Shown piece after piece: positions 26,548 to 34,259 of a stretch of DNA of 41,481 nt. The position numbers and the translations under genes are program-made. The notes beneath the pieces are model-generated. The model did no database searches, was not told where the DNA came from, and saw only the letters and a list, made by a program, of their open reading frames with translations. Each line of letters begins with the position of its first letter. The stretch's first letter is position 1. Origin of the DNA: Bacillus sp. MM2020_1 (GTDB taxonomy: Bacteria; Bacillota; Bacilli; Bacillales; Cytobacillaceae); assembly GCA_011250595.1 (NCBI GenBank), contig JAANMP010000041.1, positions 1 to 41,481 of the forward strand, in the 5' to 3' direction.

Positions 26548-26772
26548 TCCTAAAAATGCCCACAGATAAACATTAGAAAAAAAGAAGTGAAATTTCTAAT
26601 TTTTCTAAAAAAATAATCAAAATTGAAATCCTTTTATGGCGCGGTAGTAAACGTTTACAGTATAATTGCTAGAAACAAACCTATTGTAAAAAAATAAAGA
26701 GAATCATATAATGTCTACAACGGAAAAACAAATGTGTGTCCTGAGCGGACAAAGGGAGCGGGAGGATTAATC
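26548..26772 (+). promoter_or_regulatory. Upstream region of the hom-thrB operon with a LacI/CcpA-like palindrome
   Basis: GTAAACGTTTAC at 26647-26658 is a perfect 12-bp palindrome resembling a cre/LacI-type operator. A TATAAT follows at 26661-26666, so bound protein would block the promoter. No good -35 hexamer lies at 16-18 bases. A poor CodY-like stretch (11 of 15) is at 26599-26613. A short frame from 26711 to 26770 ends just ahead of the hom ATG, and TGTCC-TGAGC-GGACA could form a small hairpin near it. Confidence 0.4.
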
Positions 26773-28068
26773 ATGAAAGCAATCTCGATTGGGTTATTAG
26801 GTTTAGGTACTGTGGGTTGTGGGGTAGTAAAAATCATTAAAAAAAATCAAGATAAATTAATCCACCAGGTGGGTTGCCCAGTTATCATAAAAAAGATTCT
26901 TGTTCAAGATTTACATAAAGAAAGACCGGTTGAAATAGATACTAAGGTTTTAACCTCAAACGCAGACGAAATCCTTTTCGATAAGGAAATTGATGTTGTA
27001 ATCGAGGTTATGGGCGGAGTACAGGATACAAAAGATTATTTAATCACTGCCCTTCGTCAGGGTAAGCATGTTGTTACCGCAAATAAGGATTTAATGGCCT
27101 TGCATGGTTCTGAGTTGTTAACAGTTGCTTCTGAACATGGCTGTGATTTGTTTTATGAAGCAAGTGTGGCCGGTGGTATCCCGATTCTCCGAGGATTAGT
27201 CGATGGACTTGCCTCAGACCGTATTAAGCAGCTAATGGGTATTGTAAATGGAACAACCAATTATATCCTAACAAAGATGAGTGACGAAGGCCGTTCCTAC
27301 GAGGAGGTCCTCAAGGAAGCCCAGGAACTGGGATTTGCCGAGGCAGATCCAACTTCGGATGTCGAAGGACTAGATGCTGCCCGAAAAATGACAATTTTAG
27401 CGACATTGGGCTTTTCGATGCATATCGATTTAGAAGATGTCCAAGTATCCGGTATCTCAAAGGTTACCGATGAAGATTTGCGTTATGGAAAACAACTGGG
27501 ATATACCATGAAACTAATTGGTTATGCCCATCGTGAAGGGGAGAAAGTTGAGGTAAGTGTAGCTCCTACCTTCTTATCAAATAATCACCCACTTGCTTCG
27601 GTACAAAATGAGTATAATGCTGTATATGTTTATGGTGAGTCGGTAGGCGAAACGATGTTTTATGGACCTGGTGCCGGAAGTTTGCCAACTGCCACTGCCA
27701 TTGTTTCAGACTTAGTTGCGGTCATTAAAAATCTACGACTTGGGGTAAATGGACGAAGTGCTGTGACACCTCAGTATCCGAAACAACTAAAAGACAATGG
27801 AGAGAAGTACTCTAAATATTTCCTAAGGATTCATGTCCAGGACGAGGTTGGTGTTTTCGCTGATATTACGACAATCTTTGCGAAATACGGCGTCAGCTTT
27901 GAAAAAATCCTACAGCTGCCTGTTAAGAAAAATGAAACCTCTGAAATTGTATTAGTAACGCATCGAGCTTCGTTAACTAATTACGATCAAATTTTACAAG
28001 AATTAAATGACCTCAACGCAGTTAAGGAAATAAAAAGTGCCTATAAGGTGGTGCGAAAGTCCTTATGA
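26773..28068 (+). CDS. hom: Homoserine dehydrogenase
   Basis: This 431-residue enzyme reduces aspartate semialdehyde to homoserine, the branch point towards threonine and methionine. The NAD(P) motif is LLGLGTVGCGVVKI at residues 7-20. The catalytic core shows ANKDLMALHG, EASVAGGIPILRGL, IVNGTTNYILTKM and the conserved FAEADPTSDVEGLDAARK. The C-terminal ACT domain (FLRIHVQDEVGVFADITTIF, about 350-431) fits feedback control by threonine. GGGAGGA precedes the ATG at 26773; the GTG at 26734 is farther upstream without a site. The stop codon overlaps the start of a short thrC-derived frame by ATGA, so the genes are translationally coupled. Confidence 0.93.
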   Translation: MKAISIGLLGLGTVGCGVVKIIKKNQDKLIHQVGCPVIIKKILVQDLHKERPVEIDTKVLTSNADEILFDKEIDVVIEVMGGVQDTKDYLITALRQGKHVVTANKDLMALHGSELLTVASEHGCDLFYEASVAGGIPILRGLVDGLASDRIKQLMGIVNGTTNYILTKMSDEGRSYEEVLKEAQELGFAEADPTSDVEGLDAARKMTILATLGFSMHIDLEDVQVSGISKVTDEDLRYGKQLGYTMKLIGYAHREGEKVEVSVAPTFLSNNHPLASVQNEYNAVYVYGESVGETMFYGPGAGSLPTATAIVSDLVAVIKNLRLGVNGRSAVTPQYPKQLKDNGEKYSKYFLRIHVQDEVGVFADITTIFAKYGVSFEKILQLPVKKNETSEIVLVTHRASLTNYDQILQELNDLNAVKEIKSAYKVVRKSL

Positions 28069-28211
28069 AATGGCCGGAATTGTTAGAAGCGTACAAAGAA
28101 TTTTTACCAGTAAATAATGACACCCCGTTACTAAATATTAGTGCCTATTGGAAAGGATTAAATAACGAAAAGGCAGTGGCATATCATATTCGAGGAGTTG
28201 TCAAAGGATGA
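28065..28211 (+). pseudogene. thrC: Internally deleted remnant of threonine synthase gene thrC
   Basis: This 48-codon open frame fills the exact place where hom-thrC-thrB operons carry thrC. Its first 22 residues (MKWPELLEAYKEFLPV and following NNDTPLL) look like the ThrC N-terminus. NISAYWKG matches the conserved internal ThrC motif NITAYWKG. The last residues, YHIRGVVKG, resemble the ThrC C-terminus. About 300 residues, including the PLP-lysine segment, are absent, so it cannot be a synthase. The ATG overlaps the hom stop and the TGA overlaps the thrB ATG (ATGA at both ends), so coupling is kept. Comparison is with B. subtilis ThrC from memory. It may be a deletion scar, or less likely a translated small protein. 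Confidence 0.7.
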
Positions 28212-29125
28212 CTCTAAATGACCGTTTTGTCATAAAAGTACCGGCTAGTACAGCTAATCTTGGCCCAGGCTTTGATTCAATGGGCCTTGCTGTTGATTTG
28301 TATTTAACGTTAGAAGTGGAGAAAAGTGTAAAGTGGGAGATTCAGTCGGCTCGTGATGAATTAATGAACTTTCCATCCGATGAGACTCATTTTATCTGTC
28401 AAATTGCGATTAAGACAGCTGCAAATTATGGAATCGACTTACATCCTTGTAAAATAAAAGTCGAAAGTGATATTCCTTTAGCACGTGGGCTTGGTTCAAG
28501 TGCTGCAGCCATCGTTGCGGGGATTGAACTTGCTGACACGATTGGAAGAATAGGACTCACACAAAAAGAAAAGCTGTTAATCGCAACTGAGATTGAGGGT
28601 CATCCTGATAATGTCGGTGCTTCTTTATTCGGGGGGCTGGTTATCGGCTCCTATCTACAAAACGAAGTAGACATGCTTAGCATTTCGAATATTTCCTTTG
28701 AGATGGTTGCGGTTATTCCAGACGAGATTCTCCTGACAAAGGATTCTCGCGGGGTACTTCCAGCAACATTTTCCCGTGAAGCAGCCATTCAAGCCTCATC
28801 CACTGCCAATCTTTTGGTAGCGGCTTTATTAACTCAAAATTGGGAGATGGCAGGGAAAATGATGGAGCAGGACCTTTTTCACCAGCCCTACCGAAAACCA
28901 CTGATTAACCTTTACCAAGAAATAGAAGAGGTCGCTAAATCCAATGGTGCTTTCGGAGTGGCATTGAGCGGTGCAGGACCAACTGTTCTTTGTTTTACTG
29001 AAAAAGGGAGAGGAAACCAGCTAGCAACAGGCTTGCAACGTGCATTCTCAACGATGTCTGCCAAATTACTGAATATAGATTATTGTGGAAGCAGTGTTAA
29101 AACGGTGGAGAGATTTATTAAATAA
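28208..29125 (+). CDS. thrB: Homoserine kinase
   Basis: This 305-residue GHMP-family kinase phosphorylates homoserine to O-phosphohomoserine, the substrate of threonine synthase. Features are PASTANLGPGFDSMGLAVDL at the start, the ATP loop PLARGLGSSAAAIVAG near residues 92-107, GHPDNVGASLFGG, and GVALSGAGPTVLCF towards the end. CAAAGGATGACT provides a ribosome site within the thrC remnant, so translation is coupled to it. Its product needs a threonine synthase that must be encoded elsewhere if the strain is prototrophic. Confidence 0.92.
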   Translation: MTLNDRFVIKVPASTANLGPGFDSMGLAVDLYLTLEVEKSVKWEIQSARDELMNFPSDETHFICQIAIKTAANYGIDLHPCKIKVESDIPLARGLGSSAAAIVAGIELADTIGRIGLTQKEKLLIATEIEGHPDNVGASLFGGLVIGSYLQNEVDMLSISNISFEMVAVIPDEILLTKDSRGVLPATFSREAAIQASSTANLLVAALLTQNWEMAGKMMEQDLFHQPYRKPLINLYQEIEEVAKSNGAFGVALSGAGPTVLCFTEKGRGNQLATGLQRAFSTMSAKLLNIDYCGSSVKTVERFIK

Positions 29126-29138
29126 TCTCTCCCTTTTT
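29107..29138 (+). terminator. Terminator of the hom-thrB operon
   Basis: GGAGAGATTTA and TAATCTCTCC form a 10-bp stem with an A-T extension, followed by C and six T residues. The thrB stop is inside the stem. Confidence 0.8.
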
Positions 29139-31663
29139 TATTTCTCTCGTAGGAGTCGTTCAAATTCCTCTGAGTTTAGCGGTTTGCTAAATAAATAGCC
29201 CTGCATTTGAGTGCAGTTTTTCGATAGTAAAAAATCTCTTTGATGTTCTTTTTCGACGCCCTCTGCAATGACATTAAGATGGAGGCTTCGAGCAAGATTA
29301 ATAATTGCCTCCGGAATCTCTGAATTTGCATAATCTTCATGTATGTCTTGGATGAATGATTTATCAATCTTCAAGGTATCAATCGGCAGATTCTTCAAAT
29401 AGCTTAAGGAAGAATAGCCTGTTCCAAAATCATCAATCGAAATAGCGATACCCATACTTTGAAGCGATTTAAGTGATTGAACAATTTCTGTTGAATTATT
29501 CAGAAGAATGCTTTCGGTAATTTCGATTTCAAAATTACTAGAATCCAATTGACTTTCATTCAGAATCTCTTGGACCTTTTTTACCATGCTGTCAGGTTCT
29601 TGAAATTGATGGGCGGAGAAATTAACTGAAACAGATATGGGATCGGAGCGGTTAAGATTCCACTTGCTCACCTGAAGACATGCTTCCTTCATAACAAATT
29701 CCCATAAAGGATGAATCAAGCCAATATCTTCAGCAATCGGAATAAACAGTTCAGGTGAGACGAATCCGAATTCTTCATCATTCCATCTTACGAGCGCTTC
29801 CGTTCCAAATATTTTACCTGAATCTACAGTAAGTTTCGGTTGATAATAAACCTCAACCTTTTCATTTTCAATTGCCTTCCGCAATCGTGCTTCGAGTTTG
29901 GGTCTTTCAATGTTTGACTCTATTAATTTTTCGGTGTAAACAATAACTTTGTTCCCGCCTTGTTTTTTCGCTGAGTACATAGCAATGTCAGCATAAACGA
30001 CAAGCTTGTCGATATTTTTTGTATGGTCTGGAAATAAACTAATCCCGCAGCTCGCACTGAGATAAATTTCGTTGCCATCTAAAAGATAGGTTTTTTTAAG
30101 ACTATTGACAACTTTTTTCGCTGCTACTTTTGTAGCCGTAAGATCAAAATTCATTAGCAATATTATAAATTCATCGCCACCTTGTCTAGTAATGATACTA
30201 TGATCACTAGGTAAACTTTCAGTAAGCCGTTCGGCAACGATTTTAAGTATTTCATCTCCTTTGTTATGTCCATAAGAGTCATTGACCTGTTTAAAACGAT
30301 CCATATCAATGAATAAGATAGACACCGTTTCACCGGTTTCTTTCGCATGATTGATGCAAGGTTTTAACTTTTCCTGAAAATACCTTCTGTTTGACAAACC
30401 GGTTAATGGGTCATGATAGGCTTGGAATTCAATAAACTCCTTACTCTTATTTAAATCACTAACATAATTCTGCAAATGATTGGATAAGGCATTCACATTT
30501 TCCGTCAGTAAGCCTAATTCATCTTTTCTATTTAAGTGTAATTTATTACCAAAATTTCCTTGAGCGATACTATTCACTTGGTCCACAATATAACCGATTG
30601 GCTGTGTAATCGAACGGGAAAAGATCAAACTGATAACAAAGACGATAATCATAATGATGAAGGAAAGTAATAAATGGACCAATAGTTCATGCGTAAGTTC
30701 CTTCTTAATGAGTCCGTAATTATAGACAAGACCAATTACAAATGGCTCTGTGGAGGTCGAAAAGACTGGAACAAAGGTTTTCATCAAATTTTTATCCTGA
30801 ATATCATCCCGGTAGGATTGTACTTTTTTTGTATGCATCGCCCGTTGAATAAATGATGAATCCACTTTTTCGTTCCGATACTTATAGGAACCATACCAAA
30901 TTTGTTGGGCCGATATACGAATATAACTATTACCGTTTAAATGGACAATTTCTTTCTCTTTGCCAAAGTTTTTGGGATTGAAAACAGTTATTTCTAAAAC
31001 TCCCCGCTCTTTTGTAAAACCTTTAATGACCTGCCCAGGACCAAACCTTCTTTCATACTCTAGTACTTCATTGTCACGAAAGTATGGATTGATAATATAG
31101 TTGGTCGTCCCATCAAAAAAATAGCCCCATTTATCCGTATGATCTGGATTGGAGGAAGCAACTTCAATTGGACCTGACCAAAAATGAGGTAAGGTTAAAC
31201 CTTTTCCAACAGAAACAGGTTTTAAGGCGAAAAGTTGTTGGTAGGCATCATACCAATAGCCCCAACCCTTTGTGGACATCTTGATTTCTTTTAGGTCGGA
31301 GGATCTAACACCAATAATATCATCCTCTGTTTTCGCTAACAGGGTTATATGTGAGACCCTTACTTCTTGGGCAAGTTTTTTTAGCTGTCCATTGGTTATA
31401 TCTTGATAATTTGGCGGCAGTGCATTCTTTATGGCTAACGACGCCATCCTTAATTCTCTGCCGAGAATATCTTCAACATATAATGAACCTTTTCTTATAT
31501 TATCAACTTGGAATGACACTTCTTGAGTAATCATATCGATTTCTCTTTCATTATTAGCGAGCAGCTGATTTTTGGAGCGAAGATAATGAATGGTATTATT
31601 AGATACTAAAGTCAAAAAAACCAGCAAGCAAAAAATCAACGGCATCTTTTTTTTGATGGACAA
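29138..31663 (-). CDS. Membrane GGDEF-EAL protein (cyclic di-GMP synthesis/breakdown)
   Basis: The product has about 841 residues: one helix near 10-28, an extracytoplasmic sensor domain to about 320, a second helix near 330-350, HAMP, then GGDEF and EAL domains. The GGDEF motif is intact (RQGGDEFII near 493-501). The EAL domain has FGTEALVRWNDE near 622, the NFSAHQF, EITES, DDFGTGYSSLSYL, IDKSF and IAEGVE segments, so both cyclase and phosphodiesterase look catalytically complete. The ATG at 31699 is preceded by pyrimidine-rich sequence without a ribosome site. TTG at 31663 has TTGGAGTG seven bases upstream, so I use it. The sensed signal is unknown. It converges with thrB across a shared terminator region. 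Confidence 0.85.
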   Translation of the reverse strand: MSIKKKMPLIFCLLVFLTLVSNNTIHYLRSKNQLLANNEREIDMITQEVSFQVDNIRKGSLYVEDILGRELRMASLAIKNALPPNYQDITNGQLKKLAQEVRVSHITLLAKTEDDIIGVRSSDLKEIKMSTKGWGYWYDAYQQLFALKPVSVGKGLTLPHFWSGPIEVASSNPDHTDKWGYFFDGTTNYIINPYFRDNEVLEYERRFGPGQVIKGFTKERGVLEITVFNPKNFGKEKEIVHLNGNSYIRISAQQIWYGSYKYRNEKVDSSFIQRAMHTKKVQSYRDDIQDKNLMKTFVPVFSTSTEPFVIGLVYNYGLIKKELTHELLVHLLLSFIIMIIVFVISLIFSRSITQPIGYIVDQVNSIAQGNFGNKLHLNRKDELGLLTENVNALSNHLQNYVSDLNKSKEFIEFQAYHDPLTGLSNRRYFQEKLKPCINHAKETGETVSILFIDMDRFKQVNDSYGHNKGDEILKIVAERLTESLPSDHSIITRQGGDEFIILLMNFDLTATKVAAKKVVNSLKKTYLLDGNEIYLSASCGISLFPDHTKNIDKLVVYADIAMYSAKKQGGNKVIVYTEKLIESNIERPKLEARLRKAIENEKVEVYYQPKLTVDSGKIFGTEALVRWNDEEFGFVSPELFIPIAEDIGLIHPLWEFVMKEACLQVSKWNLNRSDPISVSVNFSAHQFQEPDSMVKKVQEILNESQLDSSNFEIEITESILLNNSTEIVQSLKSLQSMGIAISIDDFGTGYSSLSYLKNLPIDTLKIDKSFIQDIHEDYANSEIPEAIINLARSLHLNVIAEGVEKEHQRDFLLSKNCTQMQGYLFSKPLNSEEFERLLREK

Positions 31664-31767
31664 TGACGCAACACTCCAATTAACCTGTGACTTACCCATT
31701 TTTAAAGGAAGGAGTCACAGTTGTGTTTTTCCAGCATTTATATTTATTACCTAGAAAAAAACATTTA

Positions 31768-31795
31768 ATGGGAGAACTGGCTATTCTCCCTTTTT
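31768..31795. terminator. Hairpin between the coat gene pair and the GGDEF-EAL gene
   Basis: GGGAGAA and TTCTCCC pair around CTGGCTA. Rightward it is followed by TTTTT; leftward, a T run follows after eight bases. Its likely job is to end the minus-strand coat gene pair. Confidence 0.5.
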
Positions 31796-31801
31796 GATTG
31801 T

Positions 31802-32119
31802 CTAGTCCGAGGCATTTTCCTTTTTTTGTGCAAGATTTAATGCCGTATTTGACACGGTTAAGTCTGCTTGTAATTGTTCACTTAAATCATCCGGATAATA
31901 GTAACCCTTTGCTACCATAAAGTTAGTTATTTTTTCATGTGTAGCGATAGCGTCATTTAATTGTGCACGTAAGGCTACTTTTAATTCTGGTGTAGCGGTT
32001 TCCGTAATCGCTACAGCATAATTTCTCACCCCGGCTTTAGCTGAGATAAGAAAGTCTGTGGCAATGACTTGATCCGTCATTCCGCCCATTCCCATCATGT
32101 TTTGTATTATTTGATTCAC
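31802..32119 (-). CDS. CotF-like spore coat protein (YraD-like)
   Basis: This 105-residue protein is a ferritin-like helical domain of the CotF family. The conserved segment TDFLISAKAGVRNYAVAITETATPELK is visible in part as FLISAKAGVRNYA and then ITETATPELK, matching the same region of the plus-strand coat protein at 32690. Length and partner fit B. subtilis YraD (99 residues). The start is GTG at 32119, overlapping the upstream gene's TGA, with GGAGGGAAAAGCA before it. It ends next to the hairpin at 31768. Localisation to the spore coat is inferred from the family. Confidence 0.85.
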   Translation of the reverse strand: MNQIIQNMMGMGGMTDQVIATDFLISAKAGVRNYAVAITETATPELKVALRAQLNDAIATHEKITNFMVAKGYYYPDDLSEQLQADLTVSNTALNLAQKKENASD

Positions 32120-32322
32120 TGCTTTTCCCTCCGATCGGTCAAAAACCGATGTAATTGCTGAATGTGATGGATTCCTGCCGTGACATCGTCTGATAGAATA
32201 GCTTTTAGTTCTTCGTCTTGGGCCAAAGCACTCATCGTTGTGGCTTTGGTTAAACAGAGATTTTTAAATGATAACAATTCATGAAGATCCAATGTTTCAT
32301 GAAGGCCTAAATATTTTGTCAT
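32116..32322 (-). CDS. Small CotF-like coat protein (YraE-like)
   Basis: The 68-residue helical protein (MTKYLGLHETLDLHELLSFK and following) resembles the N-terminal half of CotF and B. subtilis YraE (65 residues). It shares LHET-x-x-xHE-L-x-FK with the plus-strand protein at 32467, so the two pairs are probably paralogues. GGAGGGAACAACA precedes the ATG at 32322. The longer frame to 32346 has no ribosome site. It overlaps the YraD-like gene by four bases, so they are translated together. Confidence 0.8.
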   Translation of the reverse strand: MTKYLGLHETLDLHELLSFKNLCLTKATTMSALAQDEELKAILSDDVTAGIHHIQQLHRFLTDRREKQ

Positions 32323-32466
32323 TGTTGTTCCCTCCAACACGAACATACTTAATCCTCATTATATTTTCTTAGATAATCCCAGGTTATGCACCTTAATAAA
32401 CAGGTGTATAAATTAACCCGCTAAAAGGGGAAATTACATATGTTAAGAACCTGGAGGTGTGTATGT
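32323..32466. promoter_or_regulatory. Divergent control region of the two coat gene sets
   Basis: About 140 bases separate the minus-strand pair from the plus-strand pair. An inverted repeat, CACCT-TAATAAAC-AGGTG at 32389-32406, flanked by AT/TA bases, sits in the middle and could serve one divergent regulator. Sporulation promoters (sigma-G or sigma-K) are expected, but I cannot assign -35/-10 boxes with confidence. Confidence 0.35.
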
Positions 32467-32676
32467 ATGGACGCTGAAAGCTTGTCTTTACATGAAACAA
32501 TGGAAACACATGAAATTCTAAATTTTAAAACGGTTTGCTTGCTTAAATCAAAATTAATGCAAGGCATCTGTTTTGATAATGAATTAAAAGCACTGATGGA
32601 AAAGGATGTACAGCAATCAATTAAGGATATTAATGAACTCATCGGTTTTTATAAACAAAGCCAACTACTAGAATGA
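32467..32676 (+). CDS. Small CotF-like coat protein (YraG-like)
   Basis: The 69-residue helical protein (MDAESLSLHETMETHEILNF and following) resembles B. subtilis YraG and the minus-strand gene at 32116. CTGGAGGTGTG lies before the ATG at 32467; the frame upstream to 32440 has no site. It is followed after 13 bases by the larger CotF-like gene and then adhB, forming one likely operon. Spore coat localisation is inferred. Confidence 0.8.
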   Translation: MDAESLSLHETMETHEILNFKTVCLLKSKLMQGICFDNELKALMEKDVQQSIKDINELIGFYKQSQLLE

Positions 32677-32689
32677 GTGAGGTGGAAAA

Positions 32690-33049
32690 ATGGAGGACTA
32701 TTTAGATCCTAGAAACGCCGAAGGTATGCCGAATTTGGCCGATTCAGCTTTTGCTATGGACTTCTTACTTGCCGTGAAAACGGGAATTCGAAATTATGGT
32801 TTTGCGATTACCGAGACTGCAACCCCCGAACTAAGAAGAGCTTTACATAAACAAATGGAAGCAGCAATTGATTTGCACACTGAAATTTCTGACTTAATGA
32901 TTAAAAAAGGCTGGCTTCATCCCCATAATATAAAAGAACAATTTCCAATCGATTTGAAATCCGCAGAAACAGCCGTGCAAATTGCCCAATTAAAGCTATT
33001 TCCTAATGATACCGACCGCCTTGGCATGTTCGCTACGCCAAATAAATAA
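32690..33049 (+). CDS. CotF-like spore coat protein (YraF-like)
   Basis: The 119-residue protein has the coat F domain, with MDFLLAVKTGIRNYGFAITE followed by TATPELRRALHKQ, nearly the same as in the minus-strand protein at 31802. Length fits B. subtilis YraF (122 residues). GTGAGGTGGAAAA precedes the ATG. It lies between the small coat gene and adhB, in the same order relative to adhB as in the B. subtilis yra cluster. Confidence 0.85.
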   Translation: MEDYLDPRNAEGMPNLADSAFAMDFLLAVKTGIRNYGFAITETATPELRRALHKQMEAAIDLHTEISDLMIKKGWLHPHNIKEQFPIDLKSAETAVQIAQLKLFPNDTDRLGMFATPNK

Positions 33050-33067
33050 AAAGGAGGAGAAAAACTT

Positions 33068-34204
33068 ATGAAGGCAGTTACATACCAAGGCATAAAGGAT
33101 ATTGAAGTGAAAGAGGTGAAAGATCCTGAAATAAAAAATGCTGATGATATCATTGTGAAAATTACTTCTTCGGCTATTTGTGGATCTGATTTACACTTGA
33201 TTCATGCGATGATTCCCAATCTGCCGACAGATTTTGTCATCGGGCATGAGCCGATGGGGGTTGTTGAGGAGGTAGGTTCAGAGGTTACTAAAGTAAAAAA
33301 AGGCGACCGGGTTATCATTCCTTTTAACGTCAGTTGTGGACATTGTTGGTATTGCACGCATGATTTGACGAGTCAGTGTGATAATGGAAATCCTCATGGA
33401 CAAGGATCGGGCTTTTTTGGTTATTCGGAAACAACCGGTGGGTATGCCGGGGGACAGGCGGAATATATGCGGGTGCCTTTTGGTAACTTTACCCCTTTTA
33501 AGATTCCGGAAAACTGTGTAGTCGAGGACGAGAAATTAGCTTTACTCGCGGATGCAGCTCCAACAGCATATTGGAGTGTCGACCACGCGGGAGTAAAAGA
33601 GGGTGATACCGTTATCATTCTCGGCTGCGGTCCAATAGGGTTGCTTGCACAAAAATTTGCCTGGTTAAAAGGTGCAAAACGGGTGATTGCTGTTGACTAT
33701 ATCAATTATCGCCTGCAGCATGCCAAACGGACAAATAAAGTGGAAATTGTTAATTTTGAAGATCATGAGAATGTTGGCGATTATTTGCTTGAAATTACTA
33801 AAGGCGGGGCAGATATTGTCATTGATGCGGTCGGAATGGACGGCAAGATGACACCGATGGAGTTTCTTGCTTCAGGATTGAAGCTGCAGGGCGGAGCAAT
33901 GGGGGCTATCGTTGTTGCAAGTCAAGCTGTCCGAAAAGGCGGGACCATTCAAATAACAGGTGTTTATGGAGGCAGGTATAATGCCTTTCCGCTGGGGGAC
34001 ATTTTTAATCGGAATATTGATATCAAGACCGGTCAGGCACCAGTCATCCCGTATATGCCCTTCCTATATGAGATGATCAATGAAGGGAAAATTGACCCCG
34101 GTGACATTATCACCCATGTATTGCCACTTGCTCAAGCAAAGCATGGGTATGAAGTGTTTGATACGAAATTGGAAGATTGTATTAAAGTTATCCTGAAACC
34201 GTAG
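33068..34204 (+). CDS. adhB: Zinc-dependent alcohol dehydrogenase AdhB
   Basis: This 378-residue zinc enzyme resembles glutathione-independent formaldehyde dehydrogenases and B. subtilis AdhB. Catalytic zinc ligands appear in AICGSDLHLIH and VIGHEPMG, and the structural zinc cysteines in SCGHCWYCTHDLTSQC. The Rossmann motif is VIILGCGPIGLLAQKFAW. AAAGGAGGAGAAAAAC is a strong ribosome site. It is the last gene of the plus-strand coat operon, which recalls yraDE-adhB-yraFG in B. subtilis. There, the aldehyde-responsive MerR regulator AdhR acts nearby, but no such regulator lies in this window. The physiological substrate is not evident. Confidence 0.88.
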   Translation: MKAVTYQGIKDIEVKEVKDPEIKNADDIIVKITSSAICGSDLHLIHAMIPNLPTDFVIGHEPMGVVEEVGSEVTKVKKGDRVIIPFNVSCGHCWYCTHDLTSQCDNGNPHGQGSGFFGYSETTGGYAGGQAEYMRVPFGNFTPFKIPENCVVEDEKLALLADAAPTAYWSVDHAGVKEGDTVIILGCGPIGLLAQKFAWLKGAKRVIAVDYINYRLQHAKRTNKVEIVNFEDHENVGDYLLEITKGGADIVIDAVGMDGKMTPMEFLASGLKLQGGAMGAIVVASQAVRKGGTIQITGVYGGRYNAFPLGDIFNRNIDIKTGQAPVIPYMPFLYEMINEGKIDPGDIITHVLPLAQAKHGYEVFDTKLEDCIKVILKP

Positions 34205-34233
34205 TAAAAGCTTGTTCCTTGAAAAATAAAACA

Positions 34234-34259
34234 GGCTGAGTATTTCCTCAGCCCAATTT
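34234..34259 (+). terminator. Terminator after adhB
   Basis: GGCTGAG and CTCAGCC form a 7-bp stem with TATTTC loop, then CAATTTTT. The stem overlaps the stop codon of the convergent LysR gene. Confidence 0.7.

Noticed and set aside
26599..26613. CodY-like box upstream of hom
   Set aside because: Only 11 of 15 positions match in very AT-rich sequence, which is near chance level.
32382..32390. GGTTATGCA resembling a half-site of the sigma-54 activator dyad
   Set aside because: No second half and no -24/-12 promoter nearby; the coat genes are expected to use sporulation sigma factors.
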